Positions 1-10,805 of a stretch of DNA of 64,000 bases are shown here, in pieces (position 1 is the first letter of the stretch; the number at the start of each line of letters is the position of its first letter). The notes beneath the pieces were generated by a model. It was not told where the DNA came from, searched no databases, and saw nothing but the letters and a program-made list of their open reading frames with translations. A program made the position numbers and the translations under genes. Location: positions 1,687,479 to 1,751,478 of the forward strand of contig JBJCIZ010000028.1 in NCBI GenBank assembly GCA_051294375.1. The letters run 5' to 3'. Origin of the DNA: Paraspadella gotoi. Its lineage: Eukaryota > Chaetognatha.

Positions 1-433
1 GGTAATAACGTTTCTTTTGACAAAAAAGGATTTTTCCTGCCGTCCGCTGATTTTCATGTCGGCGCTCTTTCTCAAAAAGAGTCGAGTTTAGGGATTGACC
101 TGACTCGGATGATTTTTTTTTAACCGAAAGCATATTTTCATTTTCGCGCTTTTTTTTGGGTGAGGCGAGTAGAGTGAGTCGAAGGTGAGACGAGGTGAGT
201 ATAGGTAAGTTAAGATGGACGAATTCGACAATGGTTGTGGGACATACCCTCGTCGAGATTTCTTATTTGAAATATGCATCTTTATATTTTATGGTGCATG
301 ACGAAGTTGTAACGAGCAAGGCGACAGGGTCTGACTGAAGCATTTAACCAAGACGTTGACGAATTTGTGACGGAATGAATATTTCGGTTTCATAACAGTA
401 AAAAAAACCCAATGAAGACAACTAGTAACTAGA

Positions 434-779
434 TCAGGTAAAAAAAGTGAATGTAAAATGAGCAAGAAATGCAAAGAGTTGATCGCCCGCCGACGCGACA
501 GCCGGGGAAGCCGGACAACCGATGTAGCCGGCAGCGAGGCAGCCATGGCAGCGGCAGCAAGACAGCCCGAACGATCGAAACGAACCTCGGTCGCCCTGGT
601 AGGACAAATCCTTCTCTTCAGCCCTTTCCCACGGGACGTAGGTGTAGGCCATCGCCGGCGACAGCGACGGCGGCGGCGCGAAATAGGCGGCGCCAACACG
701 ACCGGCGTCGCGGAAATCCCCGGCGTCGTCTCGACGCCGTCTTGGCGCCATCTCGGCGTCCTCGTCCCCTGAGTCGAAC
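434..779 (-). CDS. C-terminal exon of an unrecognised protein
   Basis: A pyrimidine-rich acceptor ending CCTCCAG (minus strand) is followed at 779 by an open frame of 114 codons ending in a stop at 434; it enters in phase 1. The peptide begins FDSGDEDAEMAPRRRRDDAG, contains a Pro/Tyr-rich stretch (AAYFAPPPSLSPAMAYTYVP) and a Cys-containing part (SCCRCHGCLAAG), and ends in a short hydrophobic tail. Two other frames are also open because the segment is GC-rich, so frame choice rests on the acceptor and on the plausible composition. No family was recognised. Upstream exons are not visible; the element at 823-1036 sits just inside the upstream intron. Confidence 0.45.
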
Positions 780-822
780 CTGGAGGAGGCAAAATGGGGC
801 GTTGAGGGTAATTGAATTCTGG

Positions 823-1036
823 GGCCATATTTTCTAAAAACGCCCCATCTCCGTTTGGGTAATTTAAAATTGGAATAAGAAATTATGCGTTATGGTGTAA
901 GGAATAAGTGACGGGAGGAGTGTTAGGAATGAAGTTATGAATTAAGGTTAAGGATTAGGATTAAAGATAAACATTAAGATTAATTAAGGTTTGAGTAGTA
1001 GTGATAGAAATGGAGCGCTATCAGAAAATAGTGGCC
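823..1036. mobile_element. Palindromic MITE-like element, copy 1
   Basis: The left end reads GGCCATATTTTCTAAAAACG and the right end reads ATCAGAAAATAGTGGCC, so the termini are imperfect inverted repeats of about 26 bp. The 214-bp element has no coding capacity, and its interior is rich in GGATTA/GGTTA words. Related copies or pieces lie near 4357, 20625, 22905, 24050, 45188, 56392 and 61835. The ends do not match a transposase family I can name. Confidence 0.6.
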
Positions 1037-1159
1037 GAATGCTGACGTAGATTAAGCGATGGTAAAAATTCTAAGTCTTAGCTACGGACTTCAAGGAATG
1101 CCGGTGAATTTCTGGTGAATCGCTGCCAGTGAAATCGCCGTGAATGCGAATGCGTTGTT

Positions 1160-1331
1160 TACGCGGATAAGAGAGAGAGAGAGAGAGAGAGAAGAGAGAG
1201 AGAGAAGAGAGAAAGAGAGCGAAGAGAGAGAGTGAGCAGATGAGAAGAGAATATTGAACAGCATAACGAAGCCGTGATGGAAAAGCGAAAGCTGAATAAC
1301 GAAGGAAAGTTGAGAGAGACAGCGAGACTAC

Positions 1332-1365
<34 letters not shown>

Positions 1366-1895
1366 GGGGGGGGGAAAAGCAAATAACGTCGTGAAAGCGT
1401 TTGTGACGTCGTTGGGATTCGGCGTGACTCTCAAACCAAAATGGGAAAAAGATTTTTTTTTTTTAAGGAAGCGTTGTCGGGGAGGGAATAGAGTGGGGGA
1501 GAGAAGAGGAGAGAGTGAAAGAAAATAAAAATAAAACTCTGAAACATGGGAGGTAGGAAACGGAGGAAGTGAAAAAAGGGAGGAAAAGAGAGGAAAAAGA
1601 CGAGAGAGAGAACGTAAAGGAAGAGGACAGTTTGCCCTAGATTCCGGGAATAGATCGGTGAGAGAGGGAGGAGAGGCTTAAAACCTCCGCTGAAACATTC
1701 ATTCACTGGCAGGGAAAAAAAATGAAAAAAAGAAGAAAAAAAAAGGGAGGGGGGGGGAAAAGAAAAAAAAGAAGAAAAAGGGAAAAGAAGTGAGAGAAGA
1801 AAGAAAGGCAAACGGGGCAGTCCAGACAGACAAAGACCAGACACGTCGGATGAAGATAGAAAAAAGGAGAAATGGCGAGAGAGAGAGAGGAGAGG

Positions 1896-1952
<57 letters not shown>

Positions 1953-1980
1953 AGAGAGAGAGAGATGCCGTAATTTTGAT
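1160..1980. repeat. (GA)n purine tracts
   Basis: Several GAGA runs (1169-1225, 1336-1375, 1876-1965) lie in purine-rich DNA. Translated frames here (ERERER or SLSLSL) are simple-sequence artefacts. Confidence 0.9.
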
Positions 1981-2880
1981 TCGACTTTAGTCTACAGATG
2001 GAGATCTTGTTTTGTTTTTCACTTTTGATGTTTGAGGGAATAGGATGATTAAGTAGCGCGTGATGGCTCCAAATTTTTCTGGGATATATTTTTCTACAAT
2101 AAATTAGAAATATTTAGTATTATTTCTGTTTTTCACCTCGTTATTTATTCTCTCCATTCATATCGTTAATTACGATTCATATTATTATTTTCGCTCAGAA
2201 GGTTAACTCAAAAAAAACTCCGTCGTCGCTCTTCAATCGGATTGCATCAACTACCTGTCAACTAGGTAACATGTGGCGAATCGATGGATTCGCCAACTTC
2301 GATTGAAACGGGCGTAGAATCTTCTTTACGACGTTGTTAATTTCAAGGATTGTTTGAACGGTTTTCGTTCAGTAAAATGTTTCAGAACAAAGTTTCTTAA
2401 TTTGTTCGCCATTAAAATCTGGAACCTTAATAAAATAATCAAAGCATATAGATATTCTATATGCGTAACAAGTAAAGGCAATAACAAAGTAATACTATCA
2501 ATTAATAAACGTTAATAACAATAAGCAATGATTAATAAGCGTTAACCAGTAAAGATAAATATTTGGTTGTAGAATGGAATCTTTATCAAAGCACAAAGAA
2601 ATAATATTGGAGAGGTTCTACAAATAGTAACCATGAACTACTGCTAGTGTGCTCTAGCAAAATATGTGTAAATTAAATGTTACTTTTGTCTTAACATATT
2701 GTTTATATGTTAATAGGTTATAAAGGAAAAATGGAATATCTATTTAAGAAGTACCAGAATGCATAATTGTTAATCCACCGTTTGTGGATGAAGAGTCCGC
2801 GGATCGAATCCGGGAGATGATTATTTTAGTTTATTAAATTAAGTCTTTTCTATANNNNNNNNNNNNNNNNNNNNNNNNNA

Positions 2881-3006
2881 ACTACGGCGACGACACGCGG
2901 GGACCAACCCGCGATGAATTACGCCAGGCTGGAGGAACAGCTGGCTCAGGCGAGCGGAGCAGCGGGAGAGATGCAGCCTCCGGAGGAAGGGGGAATGACA
3001 ATTTGA
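2881..3006 (+). CDS. C-terminal coding fragment of an unrecognised protein
   Basis: Directly after a 25-base gap (2855-2879) a GC-rich stretch stays open to a TGA at 3004-3006. The peptide reads TTATTRGDQPAMNYARLEEQ and then continues with a Gln/Ala/Glu-rich tail ending EEGGMTI. The composition (ARLEEQLAQA, short helical and acidic) and the sharp GC contrast with flanking AT-rich DNA suggest a real terminal exon; the acceptor is lost in the gap. No family was recognised. The region just before it, 2000-2854, is AT-rich with no feature apart from a weak tRNA-like box near 2770-2815. Confidence 0.35.
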   Translation, partial: TTATTRGDQPAMNYARLEEQLAQASGAAGEMQPPEEGGMTI

Positions 3007-3209
3007 GTTTTTTCGAGAGCGGGGGAAGATTGGTATTCGTTGTTGTCGTTTTTTGCTTTGACTTTATTAATGATTAATTAAGATTAATAAGATTAATTAA
3101 GATTATTGAAATGATTATTCAATTATTCCGTTGTTGATATGAGGATTAAACATAATCGGGATCGAACTTCCGCTTGTCATTTTTATTTCTAGTTGCGCCG
3201 CGAGTAATC

Positions 3210-3985
3210 NNNNNNNNNNNNNNNNNNNNNNNNNNNNNNNNNNNNNNNNNNNNNNNNNNNNNNNNNNNNNNNNNNNNNNNNNNNNNNNNNNNNNNNNNNN
3301 NNNNNNNNNNNNNNNNNNNNNNNNNNNNNNNNNNNNNNNNNNNNNNNNNNNNNNNNNNNNNNNNNNNNNNNNNNNNNNNNNNNNNNNNNNNNNNNNNNNN
3401 NNNNNNNNNNNNNNNNNNNNNNNNNNNNNNNNNNNNNNNNNNNNNNNNNNNNNNNNNNNNNNNNNNNNNNNNNNNNNNNNNNNNNNNNNNNNNNNNNNNN
3501 NNNNNNNNNNNNNNNNNNNNNNNNNNNNNNNNNNNNNNNNNNNNNNNNNNNNNNNNNNNNNNNNNNNNNNNNNNNNNNNNNNNNNNNNNNNNNNNNNNNN
3601 NNNNNNNNNNNNNNNNNNNNNNNNNNNNNNNNNNNNNNNNNNNNNNNNNNNNNNNNNNNNNNNNNNNNNNNNNNNNNNNNNNNNNNNNNNNNNNNNNNNN
3701 NNNNNNNNNNNNNNNNNNNNNNNNNNNNNNNNNNNNNNNNNNNNNNNNNNNNNNNNNNNNNNNNNNNNNNNNNNNNNNNNNNNNNNNNNNNNNNNNNNNN
3801 NNNNNNNNNNNNNNNNNNNNNNNNNNNNNNNNNNNNNNNNNNNNNNNNNNNNNNNNNNNNNNNNNNNNNNNNNNNNNNNNNNNNNNNNNNNNNNNNNNNN
3901 NNNNNNNNNNNNNNNNNNNNNNNNNNNNNNNNNNNNNNNNNNNNNNNNNNNNNNNNNNNNNNNNNNNNNNNNNNNNNNNNNNNNN
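3210..3985. other. Assembly gap (N)
   Basis: 776 unknown bases. Other sizeable gaps are 7609-7745, 7897-8702, 11846-11946, 18175-18274, 27785-28278, 42114-43043, 43764-43952, 49999-50281, 50516-50765, 53180-53406, 53783-54042, 55531-55799, 56671-56814, 57299-57581, 57893-58087 and 59397-59639. Confidence 0.99.
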
Positions 3986-4039
3986 CATCCAACCTTTGAT
4001 ATACAGCGTGGCCTCGACAATTTCCTCTTCGACTTTCCT

Positions 4040-4273
4040 CGGTCGAGATTCAACTCCTCGAAAGAAATTGAGCCGAGACGAAAGAGAATGAGAAGTCGGT
4101 GGATGAGAGAGAGAGTGAGACGGAGTCGGTGGATGAGAGAGAGAGTGAGAGGGAGTGGGACGATGTCGGCCAGTCTGAGGTCGCGTCGGCTGAGAAGTCT
4201 GGCGAGGAGGTCGAGTTGTCGTTTCCGTCGGCTGAGTTGTCGGTTGAGATGAAGAACGAGTTGAGATGTTGAG
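4040..4273 (+). other. Open GC-rich stretch with a ~32-bp tandem duplication
   Basis: GTCGGTGGATGAGAGAGAGA is repeated in tandem (4095 and 4127). One plus frame reads an acidic peptide (ESVDERESE, then SEVASAEKSGEEVELSFPSA) to a stop at about 4270; another plus frame and the minus strand are open too. The acidic frame looks the most protein-like, but no clear acceptor or start is seen, so it is kept as a possible exon only. Confidence 0.2.
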
Positions 4274-4356
4274 CTTTTGAGAAAAAAAGAGAAAAAAATT
4301 TCTATTTTCATTTAGTTAATAGCAAAAAATTACAATCAATAAAACTAAAATATTGC

Positions 4357-4540
4357 GGTCTTCTTTTCCCAAAGCACCCCATTGCTTCTTAAATTCGGAA
4401 TTGAATTAGTTTTAAGGTTAGGGGCAACAGGTTAGGGATAAGGTTAGGGATTAGAGTTACTTGATCAGGTTAGTGATTTGGTTTAAGGATTAGGGCTGGG
4501 ATTAATCTTTAAGGTTAAGTGTTAGAGCCCTTCCTACCCT
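4357..4540. mobile_element. Partial MITE-like element
   Basis: The left end resembles the 823-1036 element (TTTTCCCAAAGCACCCCATT) and is followed by a GGTTAGGG-rich interior. The right inverted end is not recognisable before 4540. Confidence 0.4.
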
Positions 4541-4739
4541 GTCCCTCCATTTCTCCCTCCCCCTTCCTCCCCTCTCCCTCCCTTTCTCCCTCCTCCCTCC
4601 CATTCGTCTCACGTGATCTTTCCCGTTTTCCATCACGTGACTATCGTTGTCGTCGTCGTCGTCGTTGATGTTGCTGTTGAAACCTTTGATGTTGTCGGAT
4701 GACGGTCGCCTGAAGGAAAAGTCGATAGCAGCACCTGCT

Positions 4740-5077
4740 GTTTGCAGCCATTGTGGTATTTATTTTAGTCAACTACATCTGCTATTGAATTGACAATTAT
4801 AGCAACATATATCGCACTAACTACTACTGTATCATCGCAGGAGAATCATGATTGGTCGAGGCGGAATCGGAATGGACCAATCAGCTTGCAGAACCAATGG
4901 AATTGTAAAAATAACTCTTGCCTCTGATCCTCTTTTCTAGATATAAATAGACTTAGCTTTTCTTAGTTTCAGTAGAATTGATCTGGACTCCTGGGTGTGT
5001 CTCACCGTCACTATTTTATTCTCAGAATAAATCTAGTTTTTGTATTCACCAAAAACCCATGAGTTTTTCCTTAAATG
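4740..5077 (+). mobile_element. LTR of an LTR retrotransposon (5' or solo)
   Basis: The segment ends exactly against a tRNA-Leu primer-binding site. It contains a TATA-like ATATAAATAG at 4941 and a polyadenylation signal AATAAA at 5026, in the order and spacing expected of an LTR (U3 promoter, R, U5). The left border is a guess; no clean TG start was fixed. No gag or pol coding sequence follows, so this is a truncated element or LTR remnant. Confidence 0.55.
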
Positions 5078-5119
5078 TGGTGGCAGCGGTGGGATTCAAA
5101 CCCACGCCTCCGAAGAGAC
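5078..5119 (+). other. Primer-binding site, complement of tRNA-Leu 3' half
   Basis: TGGTGGCAGCGGTGGGATTC and the next 22 bases are the reverse complement of the 3' half of tRNA-Leu(AAG), including the post-transcriptional CCA. The CCA complement argues for a reverse-transcription primer site rather than a tRNA gene fragment. The match is much longer than the usual ~18 nt. Confidence 0.6.
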
Positions 5120-5504
5120 TATTACAAACTAGTTGCATAGCATCAACGCCATCAACTGCTGCACTGAATGGGTAAGTAATACAAACATAGTTATCGCAAA
5201 TACAGCGGTAACAAATACAGCTTCATTACAACTGTAGCAACTACTGCAGAAGAAACTACGGTCTCACTGAAGCAACTATAACTGCTACAGCCACTGCAGC
5301 AAGATCATCCTTACCTTCTTGGTCGATTTGTTTTCGTCGGTGAAGCGACCCTGATCGTTTCTAATCCCTTACCCTCTGTAAAAAAATGGTAAGTTAGTCA
5401 GTTAGAAGTACAAAAGGAAAAGAGTCATTGTTCGACGCTGATTGGTCGAAAAGGATTCCTCTCCGACCAATCACGAATCGAGAGACAATATACATTTATC
5501 TTTA

Positions 5505-6256
5505 TTTAATTTAAATTTAATTTAAATTTAATTTAAATTTTAAATGTACCTTCTTTCTCTTCCTCTTCCTCCTCTTCCTCGTCCATCGTCGTCGTCATGA
5601 ATGTCGTCGTTACGACGTCCTCTTCCTCTTCCTCCTCCTCCTCCTCATCATCGTCTAAGTCGTCGTTGTCGTCGTCGGTATTATCGTCGTCGTCGTCGTC
5701 TTTCCAGGCGCGAGTGCGTAGAAAGAAAGTTCCGGCTGGTGGGAGAGGGAGAGAGGGAGACAGAGAGGGGTAGGGGAGAGGAAAAGAGAGGGAGAGAAGA
5801 GAGAGGGAGAGGGAGGGAAGGGACCAGGGAGAGAGAGGGGATGGAGAGAGAGATGGGGAGGAGAGAGGGGGAGAGGGAGGGAGAGAGAGAGGGGAGAGAG
5901 AGGGGTGAGGAGAGATGGAGCAGAGGGGACATAGGGCGATAGAGAGAGTCCCGGAAGAAGAGAGGAGGGTGAGGGAGAGAGAGAGAGACAGAGGTAAATC
6001 AGGGGGGAGAGAAGGAGAGGGCGAGAGGGGTTAAGAGAAACAATGAAACTAAAGAGTAAAGACAGTGAAAAGACAGTCGAAAGACAATTAAATTGTATTG
6101 AACTGACAGTGAACTGACAACGAGTCTCACCCGTTTGAGATTTCGAGACACAAATTCCGAGTTTTCTCATCGTTTTGTTGTCATAGGATCGAGGACTGAG
6201 AGAGAGAGAGAGAGAACATTTGAACATTTGAACATTTATCTGAGTGGGGCTTTAGG

Positions 6257-6303
<47 letters not shown>

Positions 6304-6320
6304 GGAGAGAGTGGAAATAC
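5505..6320. repeat. TTTAAATTTAA repeat, CT/CGTC tracts and (GA)n
   Basis: Contains TTTAAATTTAAT repeats (5506-5545), CTTCCT/CGTC triplet tracts (5550-5710) and long imperfect (GA)n (5730-6310). Arg/Glu or Ser/Leu frames here are artefacts. Confidence 0.85.
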
Positions 6321-6539
6321 AGGTTGGCAATCAAACATTTAAATTTAAATAGTTAAAAAAAAAAACAACTAAAAAAGATCAAAAAATAAACAAGAAGCAA
6401 AACTGTAATTTAAAGCAGAACAAAATATCAAAATAATACAATATGAAAATAAAATCAAACAAAATCACAACAAAACAAAAAAACAAAACAAAAGCACGAA
6501 ACCAACTTGTTGTATCGGGCGCCGATGAGAAACGCCCTC

Positions 6540-6560
6540 TCCTTTCCTCCTCCTCCTTCT

Positions 6561-6596
<36 letters not shown>

Positions 6597-6715
6597 AGAA
6601 AGGCCGCTGCCGGCGCGGAGGTAACGTCAGGGTCGCTGCTGTCGCTCCCGCGGCGCTGCAGCGTCGGGGCTGCGGCGGCGGCGGCGCCGTGGGGCACTCG
6701 GGATTTGGGTTGATC
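6540..6715 (-). other. GC-rich (GCC)n segment, possible exon
   Basis: A (GCC)n tract of about 12 units lies inside a GC-rich island that is open in several frames on both strands. The most protein-like minus frame contains QRRGSDSSDPDVTSAPAAAF followed by poly-Gly. A pyrimidine-rich CT tract just upstream on the minus strand could serve as an acceptor. Without homology I cannot choose a frame. Confidence 0.2.
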
Positions 6716-6751
6716 TTTTTCGTGGAAGTGAGAGGGAAGAGAGAGAGAGTC

Positions 6752-6792
<41 letters not shown>

Positions 6793-6872
6793 GGGAAATA
6801 AAGTCAACAAATAAATAATTTAACAAACCTCATTCATTCTAATATCAACCCAATTAGTAACCAATTAGTAAC

Positions 6873-7085
6873 CTGATGGCTCATTGAGTAAAGCCATCAG
6901 CTCATGGCCATTGACCATTAGGTACCGGGTTCAATCCCAACCCTGCGGGAAGCGTGAGGACGGCCGTAAACCGCCTTGGGGGGCGTGGAAAAACCCTCAA
7001 AGCCTGGTTCCAAGCTCAGGACCCTCAAACCCTCAAACCCTCAAAGCCTGGTTCCAAGCTCAGGACCCGTTCCATTATTGCTGAG
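6873..7085 (+). mobile_element. tRNA-derived SINE, family 1
   Basis: Box A-like TGGCTCATTGAGTAAAG (6877) and box B GGTTCAATCCC (6928) give an internal Pol III promoter. The body continues GACGGCCGTAAACCGCCTTG and ends with a duplicated CAAAGCCTGGTTCCAAGCTC block. A reverse-oriented copy is at 34852-35010 and a 3' fragment at 60704-60785. Confidence 0.75.
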
Positions 7086-7139
7086 GGGGCACGGAAGATA
7101 TTTGAAAGTAGTCGTCAGTCTACTTATTCACATAATATA

Positions 7140-7280
7140 CCCGTAACCACACTCTCTGGAACGCTCTCAACCACACTCCAGGCCACACTCTCACCCACAC
7201 TCCACGCCACACTCTCAACAACACTCTCACCCACACTCCAAGCCACACTCTCACCCACACTCCAAGCCGCACTGACACTC
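7140..7280. repeat. ~24-bp minisatellite
   Basis: Tandem, slightly varied copies of ACACTCTCACCCACACTCCA. One frame reads TLSPTLQA repeats and the opposite strand reads Gly-Leu-Glu-Cys repeats; neither is convincing protein. Confidence 0.8.
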
Positions 7281-7309
7281 CACAACCAAATCACCGAAAT
7301 CACCCGTCA

Positions 7310-7515
7310 GCGCCATCAACTTGGCGTCGTGCGTGAATCGCGGCGCCGTCGCCGCCCGCGCCGTTACGGCCGGCGTCGTCCGTGGCGCCGGTAGGGGCGT
7401 GGCCCGTGGCGCCGGTAGGGGCGTGGCCCTTGGCGCCATCGCGGCGTCTCGCTTTCGGTCGCCTCCGATGGATTTCGACGTCCAGGGAGGCGAAGTTGCC
7501 GAGAACGCCGTCTGA
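7310..7515. other. GC-rich island with 24-bp duplication, possible exon
   Basis: CGTGGCGCCGGTAGGGGCGT is duplicated at about 7380 and 7404. A plus frame ends RSPPMDFDVQGGEVAENAV plus stop at 7515, while the minus frame reads PLPAPRAT repeats. The plus-strand ending looks the more like a real C terminus, but no splice site decides the strand. Confidence 0.25.
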
Positions 7516-8702
7516 GTCGGAGTGAAAATTGGAAATATTATCGAAAAACGTTCCATTTTTGTTATTATTGTTTAATCCCTAACCCAATCTCTTGACCATG
7601 TATCCAGANNNNNNNNNNNNNNNNNNNNNNNNNNNNNNNNNNNNNNNNNNNNNNNNNNNNNNNNNNNNNNNNNNNNNNNNNNNNNNNNNNNNNNNNNNNN
7701 NNNNNNNNNNNNNNNNNNNNNNNNNNNNNNNNNNNNNNNNNNNNNAAAATCTTATTTCCCGCCGTCCGACCTTGTGAAGAAAAATATACCCGGTTTTTGG
7801 CGATAATAATTAAAAATATATTCGATATCAAGATTATCAAGATTAAACCTATCTCGCCATATTTATTTACATCACTTTCGTTAGTTTTTTTAGTTTNNNN
7901 NNNNNNNNNNNNNNNNNNNNNNNNNNNNNNNNNNNNNNNNNNNNNNNNNNNNNNNNNNNNNNNNNNNNNNNNNNNNNNNNNNNNNNNNNNNNNNNNNNNN
8001 NNNNNNNNNNNNNNNNNNNNNNNNNNNNNNNNNNNNNNNNNNNNNNNNNNNNNNNNNNNNNNNNNNNNNNNNNNNNNNNNNNNNNNNNNNNNNNNNNNNN
8101 NNNNNNNNNNNNNNNNNNNNNNNNNNNNNNNNNNNNNNNNNNNNNNNNNNNNNNNNNNNNNNNNNNNNNNNNNNNNNNNNNNNNNNNNNNNNNNNNNNNN
8201 NNNNNNNNNNNNNNNNNNNNNNNNNNNNNNNNNNNNNNNNNNNNNNNNNNNNNNNNNNNNNNNNNNNNNNNNNNNNNNNNNNNNNNNNNNNNNNNNNNNN
8301 NNNNNNNNNNNNNNNNNNNNNNNNNNNNNNNNNNNNNNNNNNNNNNNNNNNNNNNNNNNNNNNNNNNNNNNNNNNNNNNNNNNNNNNNNNNNNNNNNNNN
8401 NNNNNNNNNNNNNNNNNNNNNNNNNNNNNNNNNNNNNNNNNNNNNNNNNNNNNNNNNNNNNNNNNNNNNNNNNNNNNNNNNNNNNNNNNNNNNNNNNNNN
8501 NNNNNNNNNNNNNNNNNNNNNNNNNNNNNNNNNNNNNNNNNNNNNNNNNNNNNNNNNNNNNNNNNNNNNNNNNNNNNNNNNNNNNNNNNNNNNNNNNNNN
8601 NNNNNNNNNNNNNNNNNNNNNNNNNNNNNNNNNNNNNNNNNNNNNNNNNNNNNNNNNNNNNNNNNNNNNNNNNNNNNNNNNNNNNNNNNNNNNNNNNNNN
8701 NN

Positions 8703-9159
8703 TTTTTTTTGGAGAAAAAGGATGAATAGAGATATTTATGTCGACAGTTCAAAATTTAGTAGACTGAAAACGAAATCAGTTCAAACTGTCGTTTGTCTCA
8801 ACGAGTAAGATCTTGCATGATTGTAGTTAACGTCGATATCAGAATCAGAGGATGGAGTTTGTTCCATCTTAATTAAAATACTTGAATGTACTCCTTAGTT
8901 TTGTAAACATTTATAAACTGATGATGTAAATTAACACGACTCGTTTAAAAGACTCTCTTATGAATATACATACTTATATAACCAACTGAATAAATGCTCA
9001 TACTACACTTTTGAAATAAGAATATTTATAACGTGTTCTTCCGCCATCGTCTGTCATCTAAGATCGACACCTTTCTTCCTATAATTTTTTTTCCGTTTCA
9101 TGTTGATTTTCCTATCATTTTTTCTTTTTTTTACTTCAGAATTTAATCCAGGATACGAA
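8703..9159. other. Unassigned AT-rich sequence
   Basis: No open frame or RNA gene seen. It could contain a 3' UTR, since a GAATAAATG signal occurs near 8986. Confidence 0.3.
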
Positions 9160-9570
9160 TTCAGCGAAGATTGGATTAAAAATGAAATTATAAATGGATT
9201 AGAAATTAGAAAATTAATGGAAATTAAAAATGTGAGAATAGAAATTAGAAAATAGAAAGGAATTAGAATAATAATACTTAGAATAAACTTAGAAAAAAGA
9301 AATAGAATTAGAAATAAAAATATAAAATGGATAAGAAATTAGAAATATTAATGGATTAGAAATTAAGAAATAGAAATTAGAAATAGAAATGAATTAGAAA
9401 TTAAAAATATAAATAGAAAGAAATAGAATTACAAATTTAGAAATAATAAATGGATTATAATTAAAAGATAGAAAGTGAATTAGAAATAGAATGGAATGTA
9501 AGAAATATTGATGGATTAGAAAAATCATGAATAAGAAATGGATTAGAAATTTGAAAATAAATGGATTAGA
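9160..9570. repeat. ATTAGAAAT-type satellite
   Basis: About 400 bp of degenerate tandem copies of a unit like AATGGATTAGAAATTAGAAA. Confidence 0.8.
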
Positions 9571-10579
9571 AATACTTAGTAACGTTTATTAAACAGGGAA
9601 ACGATTTCCAGTCTTAATTGACGATTTATATAATTTCAAATTCACACTGAGACCGAAGTTGTTTAATTAGAGTTTCCTCATTGGACATTTCAAGGCAATT
9701 TAGTCAACCACCGTTCCAAGTATTTAAATTTAAATTCGCGATTAAGTAGACACTAGACCATAACTCGTGATGAGTTTTGAGTTTTATTCTCGCAACCCAT
9801 TCGCTAACGCCATCCGCCTGGCGTAAAAGCGAGCCATCTCTCTTCCCACAGAGACGCTTTACGTTCCCCTTTGACTTAGGGTACAAGCAGATCTAAATTT
9901 ATGAAAGTAGCTCATGTCAGGCGGAAGTTTGACTTATTTGTGCGGAGAGAAATACAAGGGTTCAAATTTCAAAACTACAATGTAAAAGACGATTTGTAAG
10001 ACAAATAATTACAAATACTCTAGCACTTGACAAACGAGGATTTCACGTGAGTTTCTTTGTTGAAAGTTGAAAAAATTAATTCACAGGTCCGACTAAATAT
10101 TTATGCTAATGAGAAAACATAGACATGAAAGAGTTTTGTCGCCAAGAGATATTTAATATTTATTTTCCTAGTGTTCTAATTGCTCCTACTAATTACTTAT
10201 CTCTAGTCAAAAATTTTTAAATCAAAATGCAGTATAAAAAAAATACATATATTATGTGACATCGAAAAACATACAAAACGAAATAATCAGAGCCGAAATT
10301 ATCATATGAGAACATTGTCATAATCAGATAATCCTAAGCGTTAAGTAAATCCGAGAGGGAATCCCAAATTTTAATAAACGAGTTTGAGCAAACAATGTCG
10401 GATCTGCCCACGATCATTATCGGTAGTTAATTAATTAATTAATTAATTAATTAATTAATTAATTAAAACGCCGGCTAATCAATAGTTTTGGATGACGTCA
10501 TGGAGTCTAACGAAAGTAGAAAAAAGTTCAATTCTGGTGGTCCTATCACCACAGATGGATTAAAGCTGTTTCTTTCGCA
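9571..10579. other. Non-coding AT-rich stretch with (TTAA)n
   Basis: No supported gene. A perfect TTAA run is at about 10430-10465. A 60-codon minus frame near 9704-9886 has no supporting signals. Confidence 0.5.
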
Positions 10580-10805
10580 GCGCCTCAGTGGCTCAGTGGA
10601 CTAATGCACCATCCCAATGTGCGTCCCTGGTTCGAGCCCTGAGGTTGTCATGTGGAAAGTGGGATGGACCGGGTAACCCTCCTGTAGGCATGGGCCTACT
10701 GCCAGATCCAAAGCTCTGGACTACATGAACATGCTGTCTCGCTGTTGCCACGAGGTGACACCGCTGCGGGTGTGGCGCCCTGTAAAACCAGCCTCTTCAC
10801 AATCA
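10580..10805 (+). mobile_element. tRNA-derived SINE, family 2
   Basis: A tRNA-like head has box A GTGGCTCAGTGGACT (10588) and a consensus box B GGTTCGAGCCC (10629). It is followed by a non-tRNA body (GGATGGACCGGGTAACCCTC... CCACGAGGTGACACC). It does not fold as an intact tRNA gene, and only this copy was recognised in the window. Confidence 0.7.

Noticed and set aside
1071-1990. Open frames of Arg-Glu or Ser-Leu repeats
   Set aside because: They are translations of (GA)n/(CT)n microsatellites. The same applies at 5.6-6.3, 25.4, 40.6, 46.3-46.8, 48.3, 61.5 and 63.7 kb.
2770-2820. Possible hammerhead or tRNA (GGATGAAGAGTCCGCGGATC)
   Set aside because: It resembles a hammerhead core at first sight, but the essential C and U of CUGANGA and the last A of GAAA are wrong. 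The tRNA reading has only a box B-like part with poor stems.
3115-4311. Long open frames spanning assembly gaps
   Set aside because: Most of the frame is N. Similar gap-bridging frames at 7565-8752, 27771-28547, 42111-43148, 53645-54079 and 57781-58202 carry no coding evidence of their own.
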